This document shows, in pieces, positions 1-7,517 of a stretch of DNA of 64,000 nt. The first letter of the stretch is position 1. Each line of letters begins with the position of its first letter. A model generated the notes under the pieces. That model did no database searches. It was given only the letters and a program-made list of their open reading frames with translations, and was not told the DNA's origin. The stretch lies in assembly GCA_050949085.1 (NCBI GenBank), contig JBMNFB010000001.1, forward strand, positions 496,001 to 560,000, given 5' to 3'. The DNA is from JBMNFB01 sp050949085. GTDB taxonomy: Bacteria; Bacillota; UBA994; UBA5500. A program made the translations under genes and the position numbers.

Positions 1-279
1 AGTGAGCAGCAAAGCCTGCGAATTCCCACCAACACGTTGAACGAGCTGATCGCCGAAGCAACCATGGTTACGCCTACCCCGACTGTGCGGGGTCGGAAGC
101 TGAAGATCTATTATGCTACTCAGGCCGGCGTGAAACCGCCCACGTTTGTGCTCTTTGTTAACGACCCAGAGCTGTTGCACTTCTCGTATCAACGCTTCCT
201 GGAGAATCGTCTGCGCGAGACGATGGGGTTTATCGGTACGCCAATTCGCTTTAGGATAAGACAGCGCCAGTCCGATTGA
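1..279 (+). CDS. der: GTPase Der, C-terminal end (5' truncated by window)
   Basis: The reading frame is open from base 1 and ends at 279, giving about 92 residues. They match the C-terminal KH-like domain of the double-GTPase Der (EngA), which acts in 50S ribosome assembly: TPTPTVRGRKLKIYYATQ, then KPPTFVLFVNDPELLHFSY, then RxLENRLRETMGFIGTPI. Both GTPase domains lie upstream of the window. gpsA follows 35 bases later on the same strand, and der-gpsA-spoIVA is a common Firmicutes order. The plsY gene often found between der and gpsA is instead at 22 kb. Confidence 0.93.
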   Translation, partial: SEQQSLRIPTNTLNELIAEATMVTPTPTVRGRKLKIYYATQAGVKPPTFVLFVNDPELLHFSYQRFLENRLRETMGFIGTPIRFRIRQRQSD

Positions 280-314
280 TATGGTGCTGAACAGGGAGAA
301 AGAAGGGAGCCATT

Positions 315-1340
315 ATGCTGAAAAGGGTTGCAGTTATCGGGGCGGGGAGCTGGGGGACTGCTCTAGCTGCTCAGGTGCTCAGCAAGAATTTCGCTGACGT
401 GACGCTCTGGTGCCGTCGCCAGGAGCTAGCCGCTGAGATAAATCTGGCCCGTGAGAACGCGGTCTACCTGCCGGGTGTAGCCATTCCCAAACACGTGGTC
501 GCTACCGCATCCTTAGCCGAAGCTGTGAGTGACAAGGATCTCCTCGTGTTTTCAGTGCCATCGGCTCACCTGCGGCGCGTTTTGCAGCAAGTGGTTCCGT
601 TACTCCAACGCCCGACCTGGGTGCTGAACACTGCCAAAGGGTTTGAGCCCGAAACTTTGCAGCGGCTGTCTCAAGTTATCAGGCAGGAGATGGGCCAACT
701 AGCCGCCGAGGTTGCCGTACTGTCCGGCCCCAACCATGCGGAGGAGGTTGGGAAGGCAATGCCTTCCGCCAGCGTTATCGCCTGTGGCGATGTTGATCAC
801 GCCATGCGGCTGCAGGATGCGTTCTTCACACCAACTTTTCGCGTCTACACTAACCGAGACGTGGTAGGCGTTGAGCTGGGTGGGGCTGTCAAGAACGTCA
901 TCGCTCTGGCAGCCGGTGTTCTGGATGGGATGGGCTTTGGCGACAACACCAAGGCGATGCTGATGACACGGGGCTTGCTGGAAATGGTCCGCCTCGGGCA
1001 GGCTCTGGGAGCGGATTGGCGTACCTTCTCTGGCCTTTCCGGTATCGGTGACCTGATCGCTACCTGTACCAGCAGGCATAGCCGAAACTGGACAGCCGGA
1101 TATAGGATTGGGCAGGGAACCCCCCTGGACGAGGTCTTTGGCGCGACACAGATGGTGATCGAAGGTGTGTTTGCTACGCAAGCTACACACAAACTGGCTA
1201 GCCAGATCGGCGTCGACATGCCGGTGACAGCAGCTCTGCACGGCGTGTTATTTGAAGAGGCCGACCTGCAGACTCAGATGGAACAGATGATGAATCGCCT
1301 CAAGAAACATGAATATGAGGACCTGCCCTTCAATCCCTGA
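315..1340 (+). CDS. gpsA: NAD(P)+-dependent glycerol-3-phosphate dehydrogenase
   Basis: This 341-residue cytoplasmic enzyme reduces dihydroxyacetone phosphate to sn-glycerol 3-phosphate, the backbone precursor for phospholipids. A Rossmann GAGSWG motif lies at residues 9-14. The LSGPNHAEEV segment and the GGAVKNVIALAAG segment carrying the catalytic lysine are present, and the length is normal. A purine-rich Shine-Dalgarno (GAAGGGAG) precedes the ATG at 315. PlsY (22027-22620) would use the product. A strong terminator follows immediately. Confidence 0.96.
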   Translation: MLKRVAVIGAGSWGTALAAQVLSKNFADVTLWCRRQELAAEINLARENAVYLPGVAIPKHVVATASLAEAVSDKDLLVFSVPSAHLRRVLQQVVPLLQRPTWVLNTAKGFEPETLQRLSQVIRQEMGQLAAEVAVLSGPNHAEEVGKAMPSASVIACGDVDHAMRLQDAFFTPTFRVYTNRDVVGVELGGAVKNVIALAAGVLDGMGFGDNTKAMLMTRGLLEMVRLGQALGADWRTFSGLSGIGDLIATCTSRHSRNWTAGYRIGQGTPLDEVFGATQMVIEGVFATQATHKLASQIGVDMPVTAALHGVLFEEADLQTQMEQMMNRLKKHEYEDLPFNP

Positions 1341-1358
1341 TTAAACGTAGTCATGAAG

Positions 1359-1399
1359 GCACCTCGTCCCGAATAGAGTCGGGATGAGGTGCTTCTTTC
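1359..1399 (+). terminator. Rho-independent terminator after gpsA
   Basis: A 14-bp stem pairs 1359-1372 with 1379-1392 (one G.T pair), with a 6-base loop and a T-rich tail (TTCTTTCTT). It ends the der-gpsA unit and separates it from spoIVA. Confidence 0.85.
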
Positions 1400-1436
1400 T
1401 TGACGTCTGGAACGGGACAAAATGCCCTGTGTATCA

Positions 1437-1465
1437 GGAATATAGCAATAGTAGCTTCATATACA
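1437..1465 (+). promoter_or_regulatory. Candidate SigE-type promoter for spoIVA
   Basis: GGAATATA (1437-1444) and CATATACA (1458-1465) are separated by 13 bases. They resemble the mother-cell SigE elements (roughly GNATATT, 13-15 bases, CATACAMT). spoIVA is SigE-controlled in Bacillus. The match is by eye only. Confidence 0.5.
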
Positions 1466-1587
1466 TGTATTAGCCAAGCAGTGCCCGGAGTGGAGATATT
1501 GTTAAGTCTAGGAGAATGTCTGGAGGGATGCCGGCGCTCGAGAGAGGCATATCGACCGACGTCCGAGGCAGAAAGGGAGGGAAGCAA

Positions 1588-3063
1588 TTGGAGAAGTTTG
1601 ATCTCTTGCAGGATATCGCCGAGCGGACTGGCGGTGACATCTATCTGGGTGTGGTTGGTCCAGTCCGAACCGGTAAGTCCACCTTTATCAAACGCTTTAT
1701 GGATCTCTTGGTTTTGCCTAATATCACCGATGAAAACGATCGGGAACGGACCAAGGACTCCTTGCCGCAGAGCGGCGCAGGCCGCACGATCATGACGACT
1801 GAACCCAAGTTTATTCCCGACGAAGCGGTAGAGATCCAGGTAGACAACTATGTGCTGCGGGTGCGGATGGTTGACTGCGTGGGATACGCTGTCAAGGGCG
1901 CCCTCGGCTACACCGAGGAAAGCGGCCCGCGCATGGTGTTGACGCCCTGGCATGACGAGCCCATCCCATTCGAAGAGGCGGCTGAGCTAGGCACGCGAAA
2001 AGTTATCGCTGACCATTCGACCATCGGCGTGGTGATCACCACTGATGGCACGATCACCGACCTGCCACGGGAGGCCTATGAATCAGCTGAGGAGAGGGTG
2101 GTCAAGGAGCTACAGGAGCTGGGTAAACCCTTTATTATTGTCCTCAACAGCGCCAATCCGTTTAATCCAGAAGCTCTGGCGCTGAAAGAGGAACTTGAGG
2201 CCAAGTATCAGGCAGCGGTGGTCCCCCTGGACTGTACTCGACTGAATACCGCGGATATTCATGGACTGCTGCGTGAGATCCTGTATGAGTTCCCGGTCAA
2301 GGAAGTAACTGTGAGTCTCCCGGATTGGGTGGAAGTGCTGGGCGACCAGCACTGGCTGCGGCGCAAGCTGGATCAGGCCGTGCGCGAAGGCGTGGTCAAG
2401 GTCAAACGCCTCCGCGAGATCGATTACCTGATCGATCACCTCAGCGAGTGCGACGCCGTGACCGAAGTCATTCTGGAGAAGATGGAACTGGGCAGCGGGG
2501 TTGCCCGCCTTTCCCTGGACACGCCGCCGCACCTTTACTGGGAGGTGCTTAGCAGCGAGGCCAATGCCGAAATCACCGGTCCGGCTGCCTTAATGGGGAT
2601 GATGCGGGAATACGCGACTGCCAAGTTTGAATATGGCAAGCTGAAGGACGCGGTTCGCGACGCGCGCAACACTGGCTACGGCATCGTACCCCCAACTCTT
2701 GATGACATGCTGCTGGAGGAGCCGGAGATCATCAGGCAGGGCAACCGTTTCGGCGTCAGATTGCGGGCGAGTGCCCCTGCCTACCATTTGATCCGGGTTG
2801 ACGTGCAATCGGAAGTGGCGCCAATCATCGGAACCGAAAAGCAGAGCGAAGAGCTGGCCAAATACCTGCTGGATGAATTTGAAGCGAATCCAGAGAAACT
2901 ATGGGAATCGAACCTTTTTGGCAAGTCGCTACACACTCTGGTGCGCGAAGGCATCCAGAACAAGCTGACAACCATGCCCGACAATGCCCAGGAGAAGTTG
3001 CGTGAGACCCTTGAGCGAATTGTAAACGAAGGCAGTGGTAGTCTGATTGCGATCATCCTTTGA
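1588..3063 (+). CDS. spoIVA: Stage IV sporulation protein A (coat morphogenetic ATPase)
   Basis: SpoIVA polymerises on the outer forespore membrane and forms the basement layer on which the spore coat assembles. I place the start at TTG 1588. It is preceded by AGGGAGG with 7 bases of spacing and gives 491 residues beginning EKFDLLQDIAERTGGDIYLG, matching the family N-terminus and normal length (about 492). The frame is open 24 codons further upstream, but that stretch looks non-homologous. Walker A is GPVRTGKS at residues 24-31. The C-terminus ends in the family-like SGSLIAIIL. It is monocistronic, with a candidate SigE promoter upstream and a hairpin downstream. Confidence 0.95.
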   Translation: MEKFDLLQDIAERTGGDIYLGVVGPVRTGKSTFIKRFMDLLVLPNITDENDRERTKDSLPQSGAGRTIMTTEPKFIPDEAVEIQVDNYVLRVRMVDCVGYAVKGALGYTEESGPRMVLTPWHDEPIPFEEAAELGTRKVIADHSTIGVVITTDGTITDLPREAYESAEERVVKELQELGKPFIIVLNSANPFNPEALALKEELEAKYQAAVVPLDCTRLNTADIHGLLREILYEFPVKEVTVSLPDWVEVLGDQHWLRRKLDQAVREGVVKVKRLREIDYLIDHLSECDAVTEVILEKMELGSGVARLSLDTPPHLYWEVLSSEANAEITGPAALMGMMREYATAKFEYGKLKDAVRDARNTGYGIVPPTLDDMLLEEPEIIRQGNRFGVRLRASAPAYHLIRVDVQSEVAPIIGTEKQSEELAKYLLDEFEANPEKLWESNLFGKSLHTLVREGIQNKLTTMPDNAQEKLRETLERIVNEGSGSLIAIIL

Positions 3064-3080
3064 TCGGCACTCTTGGCGAC

Positions 3081-3111
3081 GAGGCACACCCTGGATTACT
3101 GGGTGTGCCTC
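3081..3111 (+). terminator. Hairpin after spoIVA
   Basis: A perfect 11-bp stem (GAGGCACACCC at 3081-3091 with its complement at 3101-3111) encloses a 9-base loop. The tail is not T-rich (TGTGCC), so it may be a weak terminator or an RNA 3' end. Confidence 0.55.
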
Positions 3112-3182
3112 TGTGCCTAGCATCGCCATGGCCCGACGAGCCTTGCAATGGTTGGCCCAGCTGTTGTATAATAGACAGGCGA

Positions 3183-3260
3183 CGGGCTGTGGCGCAGTTT
3201 GGCTAGCGCGCTTGCTTGGGGTGCAAGAGGTCGCAGGTTCAAGTCCTGTCAGCCCGACCA
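3183..3260 (+). tRNA. tRNA-Pro(GGG)
   Basis: The cloverleaf is complete. The acceptor pairs CGGGCTG with CAGCCCG, the D-arm is GCGC/GCGC, and the anticodon stem CTTGC/GCAAG holds the loop TTGGGGT (anticodon GGG, codons CCC/CCU). The T-loop is TTCAAGT and CCA is encoded. A T-run (GTTTTTT) follows the CCA directly. It reads opposite to the tRNA cluster 0.7 kb away. Confidence 0.95.
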
Positions 3261-3422
3261 GTTTTTTGACGAGATTCGCGCTTGTAGTTGGGGATAACTA
3301 TGGGCGCGATCTTTCTATTTTAGCCTGGACAGAGTGCCGGATGCCGAAAGAACGAGCATTTGGCAGACTAACAGCGGTTTCGTGAGCAATTCGGCTCCTA
3401 TTCGCGGCCTGAATCCAAATGG

Positions 3423-3450
3423 TTGACTTTCGCTGTGAATTTGCTAGAAT
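3423..3450 (+). promoter_or_regulatory. SigA-type promoter for speD
   Basis: TTGACT at 3423-3428 and TAGAAT at 3445-3450 are 16 bases apart, about 40 bases upstream of the speD start. Confidence 0.7.
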
Positions 3451-3490
3451 CTTAGTGGTCAGCAACAGATGAACTAAAGGAGGAAAGAGA

Positions 3491-3868
3491 TTGATGAACC
3501 AGCTGGGCCGTCATATTCTGGCCGAGATCTACGGGTGCCCCGCGCAGATCCTCAATGATGTGGAAAAAGTTGAGGAGATTCTTGTGAACGCCGCCCTGGA
3601 AGCGGGCGCTGAAATTCGCGAAGTGGTGTTCCATAAGTTTAGCCCGCAAGGCGTTAGCGGTGTGGTTGTGATTTCTGAATCGCACCTGGCGATTCACACT
3701 TGGCCGGAACTGGGTTACGCTGCCGTGGATGTGTTCACGTGCGGTGACCGGGTAGACCCATGGACGGCGTGCAACTTCATCACGCGCCACTTTGAGGCCC
3801 AGAACATGACTGCCACAGAGGTGGAAAGAGGTATCATCAATTCAGGGGAGCGAGCTGCGAACCAGTGA
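3491..3868 (+). CDS. speD: S-adenosylmethionine decarboxylase proenzyme (SpeD/SpeH class)
   Basis: SpeD makes decarboxylated SAM, the aminopropyl donor for spermidine synthesis. The 125-residue chain is the small prokaryotic type. The self-cleavage site is Glu63-Ser64 in VVVISES-HLAIHTWPE, where Ser64 becomes the pyruvoyl group. The Cys of the VFTCGDR motif is also present. Translation starts at TTG 3491 or the adjacent ATG 3494, after AAAGGAGG. It has its own promoter and terminator. No spermidine synthase gene lies in the window. Confidence 0.94.
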   Translation: MMNQLGRHILAEIYGCPAQILNDVEKVEEILVNAALEAGAEIREVVFHKFSPQGVSGVVVISESHLAIHTWPELGYAAVDVFTCGDRVDPWTACNFITRHFEAQNMTATEVERGIINSGERAANQ

Positions 3869-3880
3869 AATGAAATATCC

Positions 3881-3920
3881 AGCGCCAGATTTTCACTGCG
3901 AAAGTCTGGCGCTTTTTATT
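3881..3920 (+). terminator. Rho-independent terminator after speD
   Basis: A 14-bp stem pairs AGCGCCAGATTTTC (3881-3894) with 3900-3913 (one G.T pair), with a 5-base loop and a TTTTATT tail. Confidence 0.85.
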
Positions 3921-3927
3921 ACCAACG

Positions 3928-3951
3928 AAAAAAGAGCCTCAACGGAGGCTC
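3928..3951 (-). terminator. Terminator of the tRNA operon
   Basis: On the minus strand, GAGCCTC, the loop CGTT and GAGGCTC are followed by six T residues. It lies just downstream of tRNA-Leu and faces the speD terminator. Confidence 0.85.
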
Positions 3952-3960
3952 CCATCAGGC

Positions 3961-4045
3961 TGGTGCGAAGGAGGGGACTTGAACCCCTACACCTTGCGGT
4001 ACTAGATCCTAAGTCTAGCGCGTCTGCCAATTCCGCCACCCTCGC
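3961..4045 (-). tRNA. tRNA-Leu(UAG)
   Basis: This class II tRNA has a long variable arm. The acceptor starts GCGAGGG, the anticodon stem CTAGA/TCTAG holds the loop CTTAGGA (anticodon TAG), the T-loop is TTCAAGT, and CCA is encoded. It is the last gene of the cluster. Confidence 0.95.
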
Positions 4046-4141
4046 GTGTAGGAAGTTAGAATTGAGTGTGGACAGGATATCAAATTGAGAGGTAGTACGA
4101 TACGCTAGCGCATACCGTACATCTCGATTCATAAGCGCAAT

Positions 4142-4216
4142 TGGTGGGCCATGTTGGACTCGAACCAACGACACCCCGCTTAAAAGGCGGGTGCTCTACC
4201 ACTGAGCTAATGGCCC
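4142..4216 (-). tRNA. tRNA-Lys(UUU)
   Basis: The acceptor is GGGCCAT and the anticodon stem CCCGC/GCGGG holds the loop CTTTTAA (anticodon TTT). CCA is encoded. About 96 bases, the longest gap in the cluster, separate it from tRNA-Leu. Confidence 0.95.
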
Positions 4217-4223
4217 AAAAAAA

Positions 4224-4300
4224 TGGCTGGGGCGGCTGGATTCGAACCAACGAATGCGGGAGTCAAAGTCCCGTGCCTTAACCAGCTTGGCGACGCCCCA
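4224..4300 (-). tRNA. tRNA-Gln(UUG)
   Basis: The acceptor pairs TGGGGCG with CGCCCCA. The anticodon stem CGGGA/TCCCG holds the loop CTTTGAC (anticodon TTG). The T-loop is TTCGAAT and CCA is encoded. Confidence 0.94.
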
Positions 4301-4305
4301 AAGGA

Positions 4306-4391
4306 TGGTGGAGGGAACTGGATTCGAACCAGTGAAGGCAATGCCAGCAGATTTACAGTCTGCCCCCTTTGGCCAGCTTGGGTATCCCTCC
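4306..4391 (-). tRNA. tRNA-Tyr(GUA)
   Basis: This 86-base class II tRNA has the acceptor GGAGGGA. The anticodon stem GCAGA/TCTGC holds the loop CTGTAAA (anticodon GTA). It has a long variable arm and an encoded CCA. Confidence 0.95.
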
Positions 4392-4401
4392 GTGGTTTAT
4401 A

Positions 4402-4477
4402 TGGAGCCGGCGATGGGACTCGAACCCGCAACCTACTGATTACAAATCAGTTGCTCTGCCAATTGAGCTACGCCGGC
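4402..4477 (-). tRNA. tRNA-Thr(UGU)
   Basis: The acceptor is GCCGGCG and the anticodon stem ACTGA/TCAGT holds the loop TTTGTAA (anticodon TGT). CCA is encoded. Confidence 0.95.
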
Positions 4478-4487
4478 GTTCCTGCAA

Positions 4488-4562
4488 TGGTGACCCCAGC
4501 GGGATTCGAACCCGCGTCGTCAGCGTGAAAGGCTGATGTGTTAACCGCTTCACTATGGGGCC
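4488..4562 (-). tRNA. tRNA-Glu(UUC)
   Basis: The acceptor pairs GGCCCCA with TGGGGTC. The anticodon loop is CTTTCAC (anticodon TTC). The gene is 75 bases with an encoded CCA. Confidence 0.95.
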
Positions 4563-4567
4563 ATGAA

Positions 4568-4645
4568 TGGTCGGGGCAGAGGGATTTGAACCCCCGACTT
4601 CCTGCTCCCAAAGCAGGCGCGCTAGCCAAACTGCGCCATGCCCCG
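4568..4645 (-). tRNA. tRNA-Pro(UGG)
   Basis: The acceptor pairs CGGGGCA with TGCCCCG. The anticodon stem CCTGC/GCAGG holds the loop TTTGGGA (anticodon TGG). CCA is encoded. It is the first gene of the operon and its D-arm closely resembles that of tRNA-Pro(GGG) at 3183-3260 on the other strand. Confidence 0.95.
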
Positions 4646-4662
4646 ACTGACGAACACTAGAT

Positions 4663-4691
4663 AGTATATAGCAATCTTGCTTACTGGTCAA
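4663..4691 (-). promoter_or_regulatory. Promoter of the seven-gene tRNA operon
   Basis: On the minus strand TTGACC (4686-4691), 17 bases and TATACT (4663-4668) form a near-consensus SigA promoter, placed just upstream of tRNA-Pro(UGG). Confidence 0.85.
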
Positions 4692-4886
4692 GGTTGCGCG
4701 TGGCGCGTGATTGCTCAGCCAGCACCTAGTTGGAGACGCTGCCGGCATTTGCGGCAGCGACCTATATTATAGCATGTGCTGTGCTCTGCTGCAATGGAAA
4801 AGCTCGGCCTGCAGCACTGCAAATCACCACTGCGAACAGCAAGGCACTACTGATCTACAACATTCCGCAGATAAATTGTCGGTCAG

Positions 4887-4916
4887 TTGACAAAATATAT
4901 GAATATTCGCTATCAT
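4887..4916 (+). promoter_or_regulatory. Promoter upstream of the SigH-like gene
   Basis: TTGACA at 4887-4892 and TATCAT at 4911-4916 are 18 bases apart, in an AT-rich stretch 80 bases upstream of the start codon. Confidence 0.65.
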
Positions 4917-4995
4917 TATAGCTGGACAAACTGTGGTTATTTGGCTGGATTGACCTGGAGTGTTCGCAGTGAGTGTCAACTGAGGAGGGCTAGGA

Positions 4996-5634
4996 GTGAT
5001 TCCATGGGCAAGTCTGGCGAATAGTGATTACCTGATGTTGAACGATGAGGAACTGGTTATTCTAGCTCAGGAGGGCGCTGTTGAGGCCGAGGAGACTCTG
5101 CTAGCAAGGTATCGCCCTGTCATCATCAGCAAGGCTAAGTCCTTCTTTATTGCTGGAGCAGATCGGGACGATATCCTTCAGGAGGGACAGATCGGGCTGC
5201 ATAAGGCAATTCGCGATTTTTCCGCTGAGCGGGGAAATCGGTTTCGGCCTTTTGCGGAGATGTGTATCACACGGCAGATCATTACGGCAGTCAAAGCCGC
5301 CTCTCGACAGAAGCATGCACCCCTCAACTATTACCTGTCCCTGGACAAACCGATCTACGCCGATGGGATCGATCGTCAACTGGTTGACGTTCTTCCCGAC
5401 CAGCGGATCTGTGATCCAGAGGAGATGTTCGTCATCCGGGAGCAGCTGTCGAGTCTGGGAACTAGCCTAAGGGAAGTGTTGAGTGAATTTGAGTACAAGG
5501 TTTTTCTACTTCACCTGCGAGAGCGCTCTTACCGTGAGATCGCCCACATTCTAGCCACGACTCCAAAGGCTGTCGACAACGCACTTTGCCGCGTGAAGCG
5601 GAAAATCGAGGACAGAATTGGAGCCCTGGCCTGA
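4996..5634 (+). CDS. sigH: RNA polymerase sigma factor, SigH (Spo0H) type
   Basis: This 212-residue sigma factor has region 2 (LLARYRPVIISKAKSFF, DILQEGQIGLHKAIRDF, then FRPFAEMCITRQIITAVK) and region 4 (SYREIAHILATTPKAVDNALCRVKRKI). Spacing and sequence match SigH, the transition-state and early-sporulation sigma factor, rather than an ECF type. The GTG start at 4996 follows GAGGAGGG by 6 bases. Two unrecognised genes follow. Assignment as SigH rather than another 30-kDa-type sigma is by sequence recognition. Confidence 0.88.
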   Translation: MIPWASLANSDYLMLNDEELVILAQEGAVEAEETLLARYRPVIISKAKSFFIAGADRDDILQEGQIGLHKAIRDFSAERGNRFRPFAEMCITRQIITAVKAASRQKHAPLNYYLSLDKPIYADGIDRQLVDVLPDQRICDPEEMFVIREQLSSLGTSLREVLSEFEYKVFLLHLRERSYREIAHILATTPKAVDNALCRVKRKIEDRIGALA

Positions 5635-5709
5635 ATACAATCTCCTCCCCTTTTTCCGACTATGACCAGGCTATGCTTGCGGCGCAGACTGGAAGGGGAG
5701 GTGGTTCTG

Positions 5710-5910
5710 ATGCGTTGTCCTTTATGTGGAGCGCTCAATGTTGGCGGGGTCACGCTGTGTCAGAAATGCGGGGCTACGCTGAAATACATTGAAGAGCCGC
5801 TTAGCCTGTCGGCTTCACCGGTTGTTACGGCAGGCCGGGAGGGCGAAGCCAGAGAGGAGCTGACTAAGAACAAGAATGAAGACCATTGTCGTAACCCTGA
5901 GGCCAGTTGA
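5710..5910 (+). CDS. Small zinc-ribbon protein
   Basis: The 66-residue protein carries Cys3-x2-Cys6 and Cys17-x2-Cys20 (RCPLCG and LCQKCG), a typical zinc ribbon, then a charged tail with no recognised domain. The ATG at 5710 follows GGGGAGGTGG; GTG 5701 is an in-frame alternative. Its last 35 bases overlap the start of the next gene, so the two are probably co-translated. The function is unknown. Confidence 0.6.
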   Translation: MRCPLCGALNVGGVTLCQKCGATLKYIEEPLSLSASPVVTAGREGEAREELTKNKNEDHCRNPEAS

Positions 5911-6637
5911 ATCAAAGCGACTGCTAGGCAAAGCGGTCGTTGCCCTGCCCGAGGTACAGCACGCCTATCGACACGGCCGTCTGATTGTCGCCGGCGGGAC
6001 TACCAACGCGTATGTTCTGGAGGAGTTGACGGGCGAGTTCGTTGACAAGGGGAGCTATACGGCGGGGGTGATTGCCGAGGGCTATGCCGGAGTGACCGAC
6101 CCGGCAGTGCGTCAGGAAGCAGCGGTGTTCGTGCACGGCGAACTGGTCAGGCGGCCCTGGACAGAGGTAATCGCTGAGTTCGAGGCCGACGACGTCATGA
6201 TCAAAGGTGCCAACGCCATTGATCTGGAGGGTAACGCCGGTATCCTTTTGGGTGGCAGACAGGGTGGAACCATCGGCATTGCCATGGGATACCTGGCAGC
6301 GAGTGGCGCCCAGTTGATAATGCCAGTGGGGCTGGAGAAGCTCGTTCCCAGCGTGCGCGACGCAGCCGCGGTTCTGGGGAGGTCCAGAGTTAGCGACGAC
6401 TGGAGTCTGCCTTGTGGGATGTTTGTGGTCAGTGCGGCCGAGATCATCACTGAGGTGGAAGCTATCGAGTGGCTGTATGACGTGGAAGCAATTCCAGTCG
6501 CCGGTGGCGGCGTTGCTGGCTCCGAGGGCTCAATCACCCTGGCGGTGAGCGGTGAGGCTGATGATATTGAACAGTTCAGTGAGCTGGTCAGCCAGCTGAA
6601 ACAGGAGCCCCTGTTCACCGTGCGCCGGCAGCAATAG
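5876..6637 (+). CDS. Conserved protein of unknown function
   Basis: I do not recognise a named family for this 253-residue soluble protein. Visible features are a glycine-rich segment around residues 110-150 (IKGANAID, GILLGGRQGGTIGIA) and a second near residue 210 (VAGGGVAGSEGS). These could form nucleotide- or sugar-binding loops. There is no signal peptide or membrane segment. The start overlaps the zinc-ribbon gene by 35 bases, suggesting a two-gene unit downstream of the SigH-like gene. It ends just before the Ku leader hairpin. Confidence 0.7.
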   Translation: MKTIVVTLRPVESKRLLGKAVVALPEVQHAYRHGRLIVAGGTTNAYVLEELTGEFVDKGSYTAGVIAEGYAGVTDPAVRQEAAVFVHGELVRRPWTEVIAEFEADDVMIKGANAIDLEGNAGILLGGRQGGTIGIAMGYLAASGAQLIMPVGLEKLVPSVRDAAAVLGRSRVSDDWSLPCGMFVVSAAEIITEVEAIEWLYDVEAIPVAGGGVAGSEGSITLAVSGEADDIEQFSELVSQLKQEPLFTVRRQQ

Positions 6638-6662
6638 CAGCAATAGCAGCGGTTTAGAATTT

Positions 6663-6708
6663 ACCACCTCTGGACAGGATAAGCACAAGTCCGCCGGAGG
6701 TGGTTTTT
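6663..6708 (+). promoter_or_regulatory. Terminator-like hairpin that contains the Ku Shine-Dalgarno
   Basis: ACCACCTC (6663-6670) pairs perfectly with GAGGTGGT (6697-6704). An inner GGAC/GTCC stem and a TTTT run (6705-6708) complete a terminator-like element. The right arm includes the GGAGG ribosome binding site of the Ku gene, whose GTG follows at 6709. The same structure could end upstream transcription and mask Ku translation on read-through RNA. The pairing is seen in the sequence; the regulatory role is inferred. Confidence 0.6.
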
Positions 6709-7515
6709 GTGCGTAGTTTATGGAATGGAGCCATCAGTTTTGGCCTCGTTAATGTACCTGTTAAGATGTTTGCAGCTACTGAAGATAAGGACGTCCGCTT
6801 TCGTACGCTTCACAAACAGTGCAATACACCGATCCGTTATCGCAAAGTCTGCCCTACCTGTGGCGTCGAGGTTGAGCCCGGCGAACTCGTCAAGGCCTTT
6901 GAATACGAGAAAGGGCGGTATGTAATCATCGAGGGCGATGAGCTGGAGGCTTTGGCCATGGCCCAGACGCGCACCATCGACATCGTCGATTTCGTGAAAC
7001 TGGAGGATATCGATCCGATCTATTTCTACAAGTCCTATTACCTGGCTCCGGGCGAGACAGGTCACAAAGCTTACTGGTTGTTAAGGCGCGCGATGGAGGA
7101 GACCAGAAAGATTGCCATAGCCAAGATTATTCTCAGGGAAAAGCAGCACCTGGCAGCGGTCAGGGTGCTGCCTGACTGCCTCAGTCTGGCGATGATGTTC
7201 TATCCAGACGAGATTCGCAGCACGGCGGGGCTGCCTGCAGCCGCTGAGGTAGCCGTCCATGATAACGAAATTGCCATGGCGAAACAGCTGATCGACGGTT
7301 TGACGACCACCTTTGACGCCGCCAAGTATACTGATGATTACCGAGCTGCCTTACTGGAGTTGATAGAGTCGAAGATCGCTGGGGAGACGGTCACAGCTCC
7401 GGAACCGGCGCGGCAGAGCAAGGTAGTCGACTTGATGGAGGCTCTGAAGGCCAGCCTGGAGATGGTGGAGCAATCCAGGGACGACAAGAAGGCCCGCTCG
7501 GTAGGCGACAGCTGA
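6709..7515 (+). CDS. ku: Non-homologous end-joining protein Ku
   Basis: Bacterial Ku is a homodimeric ring that loads on double-strand DNA ends and recruits LigD. The 268-residue protein starts RSLWNGAISFGLVNVPVKMF, as expected for the family. A CPTCG segment near residue 45 lies in the N-terminal part, and the beta-barrel core and basic C-terminal tail follow. I chose GTG 6709 because CGGAGG lies 8 bases upstream; GTG 6700 would overlap that site. The ligase and polymerase genes follow directly, so this is a complete NHEJ operon. In Bacillus the equivalent genes are expressed in the forespore (family knowledge). Confidence 0.93.
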   Translation: MRSLWNGAISFGLVNVPVKMFAATEDKDVRFRTLHKQCNTPIRYRKVCPTCGVEVEPGELVKAFEYEKGRYVIIEGDELEALAMAQTRTIDIVDFVKLEDIDPIYFYKSYYLAPGETGHKAYWLLRRAMEETRKIAIAKIILREKQHLAAVRVLPDCLSLAMMFYPDEIRSTAGLPAAAEVAVHDNEIAMAKQLIDGLTTTFDAAKYTDDYRAALLELIESKIAGETVTAPEPARQSKVVDLMEALKASLEMVEQSRDDKKARSVGDS

Positions 7516-7517
7516 CG

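Larger units (their letters stand above)
4646..4995. other. Intergenic region with divergent promoters
   Basis: No gene is supported in these 350 bases. The left end carries the minus-strand promoter of the tRNA operon and the right end the plus-strand promoter of the SigH-like gene. The middle shows no clear motif. Confidence 0.6.

Noticed and set aside
699..1241. Minus-strand frames inside gpsA
   Set aside because: Shadow frames of a clear gpsA gene with no start signals.
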